This document shows, piece by piece, positions 54,803 through 63,301 of a stretch of DNA of 64,000 bases. Made by a program: the position numbers and the translations under genes. The stretch is from contig NZ_WNZY01000025.1 of NCBI RefSeq assembly GCF_009725205.1, positions 1 to 64,000 of the forward strand. Direction: 5' to 3'. The first letter of the stretch is position 1; the number at the start of each line of letters is the position of its first letter. This DNA is from Paenibacillus timonensis. Lineage in GTDB: Bacteria > Bacillota > Bacilli > Paenibacillales > Paenibacillaceae. The notes under the pieces were generated by a model that had not been told where the DNA came from, ran no database searches, and saw only the letters and a program-made list of their open reading frames with translations.

Positions 54803-56146
54803 TTAGGCCTTAGCTACCGCTTTTTGGCGCTCCAACGTATACCGGTTCTCCGGAACCGGCAAGCCCAGGTTCCCGCGCAGCGTATCGCTTTCGTAATCCG
54901 TCCGGAACAGGCCGCGCTCCTGCAAAATCGGAACAACCAGATCGACGAATTCTTCTAGGCCGTTCGGAACGGCGGAGGCAATCATGAATCCGTCGGCAGC
55001 CTCTCCTTCGAACCAGGCCTGAATGCGGTCCGCGACCTGTTCCGGCGTACCGATGAAGCCACCGCGCGGCGTTGCAGCCTGCAGCGCCACTTGTCGCAGC
55101 ATCAGCCCTTTTTCCTTGGCGTCTTTTTTGATTTTGTCCGTGCCGCTTTGGAAGCTGTTTTTGCCCAAATCGCCGAGTTCCGGGAACGGCTCGTCAAGTG
55201 GGTATTGGGAGAAGTCGTGGTGCTCGAAGAACCGTCCCAAATAATCCAAGGCATTCTCAATCGTCACCAGGCTGGCGACCTCTTGATACTTGCGTTCCGC
55301 CTCCTCCGGCGTGCGGCCAAGGATCGGGCTGATGCCCGGGAAGATCAAGACTTCGTCCGGATTGCGTCCGAACGAAGCGGCGCGGGACTTCACGTCTTGA
55401 TAAAAGGCTTGCGCGTCCTCAATCGTTTCATGTCCCGTGAACACGGAGTCCGCATGCTTTGCCGCATAATTTTTGCCGACCTCAGAGGAGCCTGCCTGGA
55501 AGATTACCGGCTGCCCCTGCTTGGAACGGGCAATATTGAGCGGCCCCTTCACCGAGAAGAATTCCCCGACATGATTGAGCGTGTGCATTTTGTCCGGATC
55601 GAAAAACACCCCTGTCTCCTTATTCCGTACGAAAGCGTCATCCTCCCACGAATCCCACAGGCCGCGGGCAACCTCCAGAAACTCGGTGGCAATCCGGTAA
55701 CGTTTGTCATGATCCGGATGCTCTTTCTTCCCATAGTTGAGTGCGGAGCCTTCCAAGGGGGAAGTCACGATATTCCAACCTGCACGGCCGCCGCTAATCC
55801 GATCCAGGGAGGCGAACTGACGGGAGACGGTGAACGGCTCGCTGTACGAAGTGGATAACGTCCCGACCAGGCCGACATGCTTACTGACCGCAGCCAGGGC
55901 GCTAAGGAGCGTTAACGGCTCAAAACGATTCAAGAAATGGGGGATCGATTTCTCCGTGATATATAAACCATCTGCGATAAACACCAGATCGAATTTGCCC
56001 GCCTCCGCTTTTTGCACCCAATGTTTGTAGACGTCAATATTGATGCTGGCATCAGGTTGCACCTCCGGATGTCGCCACAAAGAGGTCCCTCCACCTACCC
56101 CGTGCAGTAACGCGCCCAATTTGAGTTGTTTTTGCTTTGCCATCAT
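54803..56146 (-). CDS. FMNH2-dependent monooxygenase, NtaA/SnaA/DszA family (YtnJ-like)
   Basis: 447-aa luciferase-like (beta/alpha)8 enzyme with the family signature [20 protein letters not shown], the FMN region [12 protein letters not shown] and the substrate-entry segment [13 protein letters not shown]. subtilis YtnJ, a homologue in the ytmI operon, oxidises S-substituted cysteine derivatives to cleave the C-S bond. The operon context is the same here (cystine-type ABC, M20 deacylase, second LLM enzyme). GGAGGAACG precedes the start; ATG 56143 is an equal alternative. Confidence 0.88.
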   Translation of the reverse strand: MMAKQKQLKLGALLHGVGGGTSLWRHPEVQPDASINIDVYKHWVQKAEAGKFDLVFIADGLYITEKSIPHFLNRFEPLTLLSALAAVSKHVGLVGTLSTSYSEPFTVSRQFASLDRISGGRAGWNIVTSPLEGSALNYGKKEHPDHDKRYRIATEFLEVARGLWDSWEDDAFVRNKETGVFFDPDKMHTLNHVGEFFSVKGPLNIARSKQGQPVIFQAGSSEVGKNYAAKHADSVFTGHETIEDAQAFYQDVKSRAASFGRNPDEVLIFPGISPILGRTPEEAERKYQEVASLVTIENALDYLGRFFEHHDFSQYPLDEPFPELGDLGKNSFQSGTDKIKKDAKEKGLMLRQVALQAATPRGGFIGTPEQVADRIQAWFEGEAADGFMIASAVPNGLEEFVDLVVPILQERGLFRTDYESDTLRGNLGLPVPENRYTLERQKAVAKA

Positions 56147-56197
56147 TTCGTTCCTCCTTATCGATTTGATATAACTTACTTTGTTTCTTCCCCTGGC

Positions 56198-56665
56198 TTA
56201 GGCGACTTCGGCTGCTTGTTTGATCCGATTAATTTGCTCCAAGTGGCGCTGCACGTGGCGGGTAAAACCCTCTACGATATCCGTAATGGCGACGGTTTCC
56301 CCTTTGGCATTCACTCCGGTTTTCTCCAGGTCGGCCGCATCCAAGCGGCTGAGCAGCAGACTGTTGTACAGCAGGAGCGCATGGAAAGCCTGCAACACAT
56401 CGGCTACGTTACCCGAGTTGGCATATTGGCCGCTGACCCAGGCATCTTGGGTAAAAGCCGGCAGCCGGGCCTCCGTCCCCGCCAGAATATCCCGGATCCG
56501 GAAGGAGATGACGATGCTGTGATCCACCAAATGGGACAACACCTCCAGTACGCTCCAGCTCTCCGGCTTCGGCTTCCATACCGTCTGTTCCTCGCTCAGG
56601 CCATCGATCGCCGAGACGAGTTGCCCGTGCGTATTCAAAAATGCTTCAAAATTGACTTGGGTCAT
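56198..56665 (-). CDS. DinB/YfiT-superfamily protein
   Basis: 155-aa four-helix-bundle protein. The metal-binding His triad is plausible: His in LEVLSHLVDHS (two) and in FTRHVQRHLEQI. The superfamily includes bacillithiol S-transferases. With bshB2/yojF in the same genome, a thiol-transferase role in the sulfur operon is a reasonable inference, not shown. Its position between the sarcosine-oxidase-like and NtaA-like genes differs from the B. subtilis operon. Confidence 0.75.
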   Translation of the reverse strand: MTQVNFEAFLNTHGQLVSAIDGLSEEQTVWKPKPESWSVLEVLSHLVDHSIVISFRIRDILAGTEARLPAFTQDAWVSGQYANSGNVADVLQAFHALLLYNSLLLSRLDAADLEKTGVNAKGETVAITDIVEGFTRHVQRHLEQINRIKQAAEVA

Positions 56666-56699
56666 TCGATCCCCTCCGATTCAAAATCAAGCTTCCTCC

Positions 56700-57863
56700 C
56701 TACTCCCCCAATGGGGCTGGCTGAACGAAACGATCGAGCGCAAAAGGCCGCAGGGAGTAACCGGCCTTCCCATCTCCTATGAAGTCCGCGAGCAGTTCCC
56801 CGACTACGCTGGCAAATTTGAAGCCGTGTCCGGAAAATCCGCCCGCCACCCAAACCTGCGGGTGTTCCGGATGCCGGTCGATGATGAAGTCCTCGTCCGG
56901 CGTCAGCTCGTATTTGCAGGCCGCACCTTGCTTCAGGCGGCCAGCCGCCCCCGGGAAGTAAGCCTCGAGCACACGGCGCAGATCATCCTCATCCTCCGGA
57001 TGGGCGCCGAACGGAGCCAATTTCTCTCCCGGTGCCCAGGGGATTCCGCCGTCGTGGCGGCCAATCTTCAGGCCGGCTCCACCGATGCTCGGAAATCCGT
57101 AGTATCCGCCTTCCGGCGTCCCCAGCGTAAACCCCGGAAACCGTCCCGCGTCAAAACCAGGTCCGGAGGTTTCGAACCATCCGACCCCCTTGCGTACAGC
57201 GCGAATGGGGAGGTCGACGAATGGAGCCAACGTGCTGAACCACGCTCCGGCAGCAAGCAGAACGGCCCCCGCGTGGAACTTGTCGTCCGCCGTATATACC
57301 GTAACGCCGCCTTCTCCGCCGTGCACTTTCACCTCTCGAACGATGGAGTACGGTAGCAGCTCCGCGCCTTGCCTCAAAGCCAGCTTGCGGTACGCCTCGA
57401 TGCATCGCTCGCTATACAAATACCCGGCGTCCGGTTCGTACATCGCCTCAAACGAATCCGGAATCGTCAACTCCGGCCAGCGCGCGCGGATTTCCGCCGC
57501 GTCCAGCCATTCAGTGCGGACGCCCAGCGCCCCCGATTGCGCGATTCGCGGCTTGAAGGAATACAGCCCGCGATCTGCAAGATTTAACACGCCGGACGGC
57601 TCCAGCAGACGGGTCCCGGTTTGCTCCTCCACGTCATTCCATAACCGATGAGCTCGAATTGCCAATTCCGTATACAAGGGATCTCCGCTGTAGGCATGCC
57701 GGATCAGTCGGGGCTCGCCGTGATGGCTGCCCTCCCGGTGCGGAGGATCAAAGGCGTCGATCAGCAGCGTCCGGAGACCCTTGCGGGCCAGATAATAACC
57801 GGCGCTCATCCCCATGGAGCCCGCGCCGACGACAATGACGTCATAAGAGGCGTGCGTACTCAT
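56700..57863 (-). CDS. N-methyl-amino-acid oxidase (SolA/MTOX, sarcosine oxidase-like)
   Basis: 387-aa monomeric FAD amine oxidase. N-terminal FAD motif VVGAGSMGMSAGYYLARKG. The conserved Arg region is HHGEPRLIRHAYSGDP. The Cys in AACKYELTPDEDFIID is the expected site of covalent FAD attachment, and GGFSGHGFKFA is the C-terminal FAD motif. It oxidises N-methyl amino acids to free amine, formaldehyde and H2O2. It overlaps the M20 gene by 4 bases. Confidence 0.88.
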   Translation of the reverse strand: MSTHASYDVIVVGAGSMGMSAGYYLARKGLRTLLIDAFDPPHREGSHHGEPRLIRHAYSGDPLYTELAIRAHRLWNDVEEQTGTRLLEPSGVLNLADRGLYSFKPRIAQSGALGVRTEWLDAAEIRARWPELTIPDSFEAMYEPDAGYLYSERCIEAYRKLALRQGAELLPYSIVREVKVHGGEGGVTVYTADDKFHAGAVLLAAGAWFSTLAPFVDLPIRAVRKGVGWFETSGPGFDAGRFPGFTLGTPEGGYYGFPSIGGAGLKIGRHDGGIPWAPGEKLAPFGAHPEDEDDLRRVLEAYFPGAAGRLKQGAACKYELTPDEDFIIDRHPEHPQVWVAGGFSGHGFKFASVVGELLADFIGDGKAGYSLRPFALDRFVQPAPLGE

Positions 57864-59059
57864 CGGGATGCACCTTCCCTCCGGCCGTCCTCCTGATCCA
57901 GATCGTTCAGAGCCAGCTCCGCCAGCTTCACGAAGAAGCCAATGCTTACCGGAATGGCCCGCTCGTCAAGATCGAAGGCCGGGTGATGCCATTCCCGCGG
58001 CCCATCCGTCCCCATGAAGACGAAGAGACCGGGAATTTTCCGCTGATAGAAGGAAAAATCCTCTCCCGCAGGCGACGGAACCGGCGTAACGGCCAGGTAC
58101 CCTGACGCCTCCGCCGCCGCCAGCCCGAGCTCCGCCAGCGCAGCGTCGTTTAACACGGGCGGCGGCCCTTCGATCCAGCGGACAGCGGCCGTTGTGCCAA
58201 ACGCAGCCGCCACTCCCTGAACAACTTCTTCGAAACGCTCCAGTACCCGCCGCCGCACCTCCTCGTCGAAGGTCCGGATCGTTCCCTCCAGCAGCGCTGA
58301 TTCGGGGACGACGTTCCAGGCTGTGCCGCTATGCAGCCTCGTGACGCTGATGACGGCACTTTCCAAGGAGCCGACATTCCGGCTGATGATTGTTTGCAGC
58401 GCCGTCACGAGATGCGCGGCGGTGACGATCGGATCGTTGCCGGCTTCCGGCACGGCTGCATGGGTCCCCCGCCCGGCGATCTCAACGACAAAGCCGTCGG
58501 CGGCGGCCATCAGCGGACCGCTCTTGATCCCGATCGTCCCGACGGGAAGATCCGGCTTATTGTGCATGCCGAAGATAGCCTGCACCCCTATCAAGGCGCC
58601 GCTGTCGATGACCTGGCGCGCGCCTTTGGCTTTCTCCTCGGCCGGCTGGAAGATCAGCCGGACCGTGCCCTTCAGTTGCGACTCTCGGGCTTTAAGCGCA
58701 TGCGCCGTGCCGATCAGGGCGGCGGTATGGAAATCATGCCCGCAGGCATGCATCTTGCCGGGATGCGTCGAGGCAAACGGGAGCCCGGTCTCCTCCTGAA
58801 TCGGCAGCGCGTCGATGTCCGCCCGAAGCGCGATGACCGGCCCCTCCTGGAGTCCGCCAACCTCCGCGACCAGCCCCGTCGCCAGCGGAACGTCCAGGAT
58901 CCGGATGTCCGCTTCCTCCAGCCATCCACGGATACGGCGGGTCGTCTCGATTTCCTCGTTCGACAGCTCCGGGTACCGGTGCAGCTCACGGCGAATCTCC
59001 ACGAACCGTTCTGCCGCTATCCCGGACGTCCCTTGAATCGTAAAAATATCGTTTGTCAT
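57860..59059 (-). CDS. M20-family amidohydrolase / N-acyl amino acid deacylase (YtnL-like)
   Basis: 399-aa zinc metallohydrolase. Metal ligands are visible in MHACGHDFHTA (Cys and His), PAEEKAKGA and the late motif AGEDFSFYQRKIPG. B. subtilis YtnL is the N-acetyl deacylase of the ytmI operon and would release free cysteine after dealkylation. Two bases separate it from the YtmO-like gene upstream. The substrate is inferred from context. Confidence 0.9.
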   Translation of the reverse strand: MTNDIFTIQGTSGIAAERFVEIRRELHRYPELSNEEIETTRRIRGWLEEADIRILDVPLATGLVAEVGGLQEGPVIALRADIDALPIQEETGLPFASTHPGKMHACGHDFHTAALIGTAHALKARESQLKGTVRLIFQPAEEKAKGARQVIDSGALIGVQAIFGMHNKPDLPVGTIGIKSGPLMAAADGFVVEIAGRGTHAAVPEAGNDPIVTAAHLVTALQTIISRNVGSLESAVISVTRLHSGTAWNVVPESALLEGTIRTFDEEVRRRVLERFEEVVQGVAAAFGTTAAVRWIEGPPPVLNDAALAELGLAAAEASGYLAVTPVPSPAGEDFSFYQRKIPGLFVFMGTDGPREWHHPAFDLDERAIPVSIGFFVKLAELALNDLDQEDGRREGASR

Positions 59060-59061
59060 GG

Positions 59062-60078
59062 TTACGCCTCTGCCTTCACTTCGACCAAAGCGTCGTGAAG
59101 CAGTTCAAAGGAGCGGACGCGCTTCTCAAAAGGGCTGATATTGCTGGTCACGATCATTTCCTCGATGCCCGTGTCCCGCTGCAACGCCAATAGCTGCTCA
59201 CGGACAACTTCCTTGGTGCCTTTGACAATCCAGGGATCCTGCTCCTCAATCGTATAAGACTCTCCCGCTTGGCGGCCAAACTCTTCCGCTTGCTCCCGCG
59301 TGCCGAGCGTCACCGTTCTGCCACTGTCCAGCCGCACCTTCACGACCTTCTGCTTGCCGGCAAGTTCGGCGGCTTCCGCTTCGGATTCGGCGACGACGAG
59401 GGACAACGCCAGGATGACTTGAGGCTCCGAACCGTGCGACGTATCAAAGCTCTGCCGGTATGTTTGGATCGCCTGGAGCGCGATCGCCGGATCCCCGTTA
59501 ATGAACAGGGAAAATACATAAGGCAAGCCAAGCCCTGCTGCGACTTCCGCACTGTCCACGCTTGCTCCGAGCACGTAAAGCTCGGGGGCCTGCGCCGGGT
59601 GAGGGGCAGCGCGCAATCCGGCCAACGGATGATCCGCCTCCAGACGGTCCTGCACGTATTTGCGCAGCTCTACGATTTTGTCCGTTAACGAAGCCGACTC
59701 TCGCGAACCTTGCTGCAAGGCCTGCGTGCTCTTCGGCAATCCTCCGGGAGCGCGGCCGACGCCAAGATCCACCCGCCCCGGCTCCAGAGAAGCCAACACG
59801 TTAAAGTTCTCCGCCACTTTGTATGGACTGTAATGCTGCAGCATCACGCCGCCGGAGCCGATGCGGATCGTGTTCGTTTTGGCTAAAAGGTAGGAGATCA
59901 GCACCTCCGGCGAGGAACCGGCCACCTGCTCCGAATCATGATGCTCCGACACCCAAAACCGCCGGAACCCCAACACCTCGGCTTTTCGGGCCAGTGCAAC
60001 GGTATGCGCAAACGCCTGCTCCGCCGTTTCTCCCGGGTAAATCGGGCTTTGATCCAACACGCTTATCGTTAGTCCCAT
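59062..60078 (-). CDS. LLM-class flavin-dependent oxidoreductase, YtmO-like
   Basis: 338-aa luciferase-like monooxygenase (N-terminus GLTISVLDQSPIYPGETAEQ; SEHHDSEQVAGSSPEVLISY; GSGGVMLQHYSPYKVAENF). Ordinal position right after the TcyN-type ATPase matches ytmO in B. subtilis. GGAGGCG lies 10 bases before ATG 60078. It starts 15 bp after the natural end of the interrupted ATPase frame. Confidence 0.88.
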   Translation of the reverse strand: MGLTISVLDQSPIYPGETAEQAFAHTVALARKAEVLGFRRFWVSEHHDSEQVAGSSPEVLISYLLAKTNTIRIGSGGVMLQHYSPYKVAENFNVLASLEPGRVDLGVGRAPGGLPKSTQALQQGSRESASLTDKIVELRKYVQDRLEADHPLAGLRAAPHPAQAPELYVLGASVDSAEVAAGLGLPYVFSLFINGDPAIALQAIQTYRQSFDTSHGSEPQVILALSLVVAESEAEAAELAGKQKVVKVRLDSGRTVTLGTREQAEEFGRQAGESYTIEEQDPWIVKGTKEVVREQLLALQRDTGIEEMIVTSNISPFEKRVRSFELLHDALVEVKAEA

Positions 60079-60092
60079 CTCTCTTTCGCCTC

Positions 60093-60188
60093 CTAAATGC
60101 TATAGCTGAGCTCGGGGGTAATTCGTTTCAGGAACTGCTTCGTCCGTTCTTCGCGTGGATGGTACAGCAGCTCCGTCGGACTCCCCTC
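60093..60188 (-). pseudogene. Cut-off C-terminal reading frame of the TcyN-like ATPase
   Basis: After TAG at 60189-60191 the same frame stays open for 31 codons (EGSPTELLYHPREER, then TKQFLKRI) and ends in TAG at 60093-60095. This is the normal C-terminus of a polar-amino-acid ABC ATPase (usually IVEEGSP or IVEQGSP), so a Gln or Glu codon has become a stop. Confidence 0.85.
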
Positions 60189-60845
60189 CTAGACGATCAC
60201 GCCGCCGTCCATGAACACGGCATGGTTGGCCACGTCCCGGGCAAACCCCATCTCATGGGTCACGACGATCATCGTAATCCCTTCTCTGGCGATCTTGCGA
60301 ATGACCTCCAGCACTTCGCCGACAAGCTCGGGATCCAGAGCCGACGTAGGTTCGTCGAAAAGAATCACCTCCGGCTCCAAGGCCAGTGCCCGGGCAATGC
60401 CCACCCGTTGCTGCTGCCCTCCCGACAACTGGCTCGGATAGGCGTCCAGCTTGCTGGCCAGACCAACTTTCTCCAACAGCTCAATGCTGCGGGCTTTGGC
60501 TTCTTCCTTCGGCATTTTTTTGACGATGACCAGACCTTCCATCACGTTCTCCAGCGCAGTCTTATGCTTAAACAAGTTATATTGTTGAAACACCATTGCC
60601 GACTTTTGGCGGAGGGCATGAATGTCTTTCTTCGTCGCCCGGTTGCAGCTTAGTTGGAAGTCACCGATCGCAATCTCGCCGCCGCTGGGTTTCTCCAGAT
60701 AGTTGATGCATCGCAGAAGCGTTGTTTTGCCGGAACCACTCGGACCCAAAATGACTACGACATCGCCTTGGTTCACCGTCAGATCAATCGACTTTAACAC
60801 CTGCTGGCGCCCAAAGGACTTAGAAATGTGACGAAGCTGAATCAT
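60189..60845 (-). CDS. tcyN: Polar amino acid/cystine ABC transporter ATPase (TcyN-like), truncated by in-frame TAG
   Basis: 218 aa as it stands; about 250 if the stop at codon 219 were sense. Walker [12 protein letters not shown] (~34-44), signature [20 protein letters not shown], Walker [14 protein letters not shown] and H-loop [10 protein letters not shown] are all intact before the stop. The lost part is the final ~31 residues of the fold. It would energise import with the two permeases and binding protein upstream; ATGA overlaps couple it to them. Either a weakened ATPase, a pseudogene or a readthrough product. Confidence 0.85.
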   Translation of the reverse strand: MIQLRHISKSFGRQQVLKSIDLTVNQGDVVVILGPSGSGKTTLLRCINYLEKPSGGEIAIGDFQLSCNRATKKDIHALRQKSAMVFQQYNLFKHKTALENVMEGLVIVKKMPKEEAKARSIELLEKVGLASKLDAYPSQLSGGQQQRVGIARALALEPEVILFDEPTSALDPELVGEVLEVIRKIAREGITMIVVTHEMGFARDVANHAVFMDGGVIV

Positions 60846-61552
60846 GCCACTCCCCCTCGATTGTAGATTTGGATTCGTTTCTCGATCCGGGCGGTCAGCC
60901 GTTCGATCAAGACGGTTAGCCCCCAGAATATCAACGCCGCCGCCAAATAGGCCTCAAAAAACTTCCAGTTGGTCGAGGCAACGATTTGCGCTTTGGCGTT
61001 AATGTCCACGACGGAGACGGTAAAAGCGAGCGTCGAGCCGTGCAGCATCCCGATCGCCGAGTTCGACAGGTTCGGGAGGCTGACCGCCAGCGCCTGAGGG
61101 AACACGATCCGCCGCAGCGCCTGAAACGTCGTCATCCCGACGGAATAAGCCGCCTCGATCTGCCCGCGGTTCACCGCCAGCAACCCCGAGCGGACCACCT
61201 CGGACATATAAGCTCCGGCCGTGATGGAGAATGAAATGAAGGCAAAAGCGATCATCGGAATGGAGGCGGATTTGAACCCCCAGCCGAACGAGGCGGACAA
61301 GCCGTCAAGGATCACCGGCAAGCCGAAGTAAATGAGCAGTAAGTGCGTCAGCATCGGCGTTCCGCGAATAAAAGTGACATAGGCGGTAGAAAGCTGACCC
61401 AACACAGGCACCCGATACAGCCGGAACAACGCGGTGATCACCCCGATCACAAAGCCGACCGAGACGGATACGGCGGTAATCAGCAACGTGGTAGGAATCG
61501 CTGACAACAGATGAAGGAACGCTGTCCAGATGAACGAGGGGTCGATTTTCAT
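60842..61552 (-). CDS. tcyM: Amino acid ABC transporter permease (TcyM-like)
   Basis: 236-aa inner-membrane protein with His/Glu/Gln-type permease motif ([20 protein letters not shown], then [20 protein letters not shown]). It overlaps the ATPase and the first permease by ATGA. It forms a heterodimeric channel with its neighbour, probably for cystine or S-substituted cysteine. Confidence 0.9.
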   Translation of the reverse strand: MKIDPSFIWTAFLHLLSAIPTTLLITAVSVSVGFVIGVITALFRLYRVPVLGQLSTAYVTFIRGTPMLTHLLLIYFGLPVILDGLSASFGWGFKSASIPMIAFAFISFSITAGAYMSEVVRSGLLAVNRGQIEAAYSVGMTTFQALRRIVFPQALAVSLPNLSNSAIGMLHGSTLAFTVSVVDINAKAQIVASTNWKFFEAYLAAALIFWGLTVLIERLTARIEKRIQIYNRGGVA

Positions 61553-62334
61553 AGTTTTGCGCCTCCCTTCTCCGCGCCGATTCCGGCGAACATGCCACGG
61601 ATCGATGGCTTCCGCTCGATGCGAAATCTTCTTCTCTCCGCCCCATCCGGCTGCTCATGCTTCAGCAAACGCCGTTCGGCTGCCCGCAGCAACTTCTCCA
61701 GCGTGAAGCTCACGACCAGATAAATGAACGCTAGAGCCAGATACGCTTCAATAAAATGCTGGGTAAGCGCGCCTAGCGTCTGTGCCTTACCGGTTAACTC
61801 CATGACGCCGAGCGTAAACGCCAGCGATGTATCTTTCAACAAGGCAATCACCATATTGGAAAATACCGGCACCGCAACCGCCAGCGCCTGTGGTAATACG
61901 ATTCTTGTGAACGCCTGAAGCCCCTTCATCCCGATGGCATAAGCCGCTTCGACCTGCCCCCGGTCCACGGCCATAACCGAAGCGCGGATCGTCTCCGACA
62001 TAAAGGCTCCGGTGTGCAAGCCGTAGGTCAAAATGACGAAGAACAACACGGGGGCGCGGGAGATATCCAAGTGGGCAAACTTCAACAACTCCGGCAAGCC
62101 ATAGTAGAACAGGAACAATTGGATCAAAATCGGCGTCCCTCTGAAAAAAGAAACGTAAACCTTCGAAAACAGATCCAACACCGGGATCCTGTAAAGCCTG
62201 GGGAGTGCAATCAGAAATCCGATAACAATCCCCGTCAGCAATGATCCGCCCACAATCAGCAAGGTCACGCCCAGCGTCGACCACAGCTTCGAAAAGGCGC
62301 CGATCACGAAAGAAAAATCAAACGGTGCCCCCAC
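61549..62334 (-). CDS. tcyL: Amino acid ABC transporter permease (TcyL-like)
   Basis: 261-aa permease of the same type (GQVEAAYAIGMKGLQAFTRI, then VLPQALAVAVPVFSNMVIAL), with a longer C-terminal tail (AERRLLKHEQPDGAERRRF ...). It is 30 bp behind the binding-protein gene and overlaps tcyM. Confidence 0.9.
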   Translation of the reverse strand: MGAPFDFSFVIGAFSKLWSTLGVTLLIVGGSLLTGIVIGFLIALPRLYRIPVLDLFSKVYVSFFRGTPILIQLFLFYYGLPELLKFAHLDISRAPVLFFVILTYGLHTGAFMSETIRASVMAVDRGQVEAAYAIGMKGLQAFTRIVLPQALAVAVPVFSNMVIALLKDTSLAFTLGVMELTGKAQTLGALTQHFIEAYLALAFIYLVVSFTLEKLLRAAERRLLKHEQPDGAERRRFRIERKPSIRGMFAGIGAEKGGAKL

Positions 62335-62364
62335 GAAAGTCCCCCTCCTCTCCCGTCATGTTGA

Positions 62365-63198
62365 TTAGTTATCCGAGGTAAAGTCGTCACCGAGCCATTC
62401 CTTACTTAACTTGCCTAAAGTACCATCCGCTTTCAATTCCTTGATCACCTCGTCGATGGCATCCGACAGCTTCTGTCCCTCGGGATCGTCTTTGCGGAAG
62501 ACGAAGAGAATATCGGCTTGCGAGAGCTCCTCCCCAGTCGTCTTCAGCTTCCCTTGAGGGTCGATCAGCGAAAGCGAGAAGTCCGCTCCCAGCGTGGCAT
62601 CCACCCGGCCAGAGGTAAGCTGGTTAACCGTATCGTTAGCCGCACCGTTCTGATATACGATCTCGATGGCATTGTTATTTTCCTTATTGTAGTTCTCTAA
62701 AATTTGCGCCTGCGCGCTGGTTGCCGAGGTCAGCACCTTCTTCCCTTTCAAATCGTCCAGCGAATGAATCGTATCGTTGTCCTTGGCGACGATGATTTTG
62801 TTTCTCCAGTGGGCGTAAGGCTCTTTGTTGAACAAATACTTCTCGGTTCGCTCCGGATTCTTCTCCATTTCGTGGGCGACAAAATCGATCTTCTTCGTCT
62901 CCAGACTTAGCAACAGGTTGGAAAACTCCTGGGTCTGGAACTCGAATTCATATTCTGCCAGACGGTTATCGATTTCGCGAACAAGTTCAACGTCAAACCC
63001 GGTTAACTTCCCGTTCTCGTCGATAAAGCATACCTTTGGAAAACCCGTGCCCGTACCCACGATGATTTTCTTAACTTCCCCCGAAGCTGCGCTCGCCGCC
63101 GCGTCCTTCGATTCCGTCCCACCGGACGACCCCGCTCCGCATCCTGCCAACACTCCCGTTAACACAAGCACGATCGCGGCACTTAACCATCTCTTCAT
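62365..63198 (-). CDS. Amino acid ABC transporter substrate-binding lipoprotein (TcyJ/K-like)
   Basis: 277-aa family-3 binding protein. Lipoprotein signal MKRWLSAAIVLVLTGVLAGC gives the anchored Cys20. The binding lobes show IDENGKLTGFDVELVREIDN and KIDFVAHEMEKNPERTEKY. ATG 63198 is preceded by AAGGGG; an earlier start at 63225 is less likely. B. subtilis has two such proteins (TcyJ, TcyK); only one is present here. Likely ligand is cystine or S-substituted cysteine. Confidence 0.9.
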   Translation of the reverse strand: MKRWLSAAIVLVLTGVLAGCGAGSSGGTESKDAAASAASGEVKKIIVGTGTGFPKVCFIDENGKLTGFDVELVREIDNRLAEYEFEFQTQEFSNLLLSLETKKIDFVAHEMEKNPERTEKYLFNKEPYAHWRNKIIVAKDNDTIHSLDDLKGKKVLTSATSAQAQILENYNKENNNAIEIVYQNGAANDTVNQLTSGRVDATLGADFSLSLIDPQGKLKTTGEELSQADILFVFRKDDPEGQKLSDAIDEVIKELKADGTLGKLSKEWLGDDFTSDN

Positions 63199-63301
63199 GT
63201 CCCTAACCCCTTCCCTATTTCCCATTTTCTTAGTTTTACAATCCCTATAAGTTTAGTCAGGATTATGTTGACACTACTTTACTGTGATTTTTGTTACGCG
63301 T

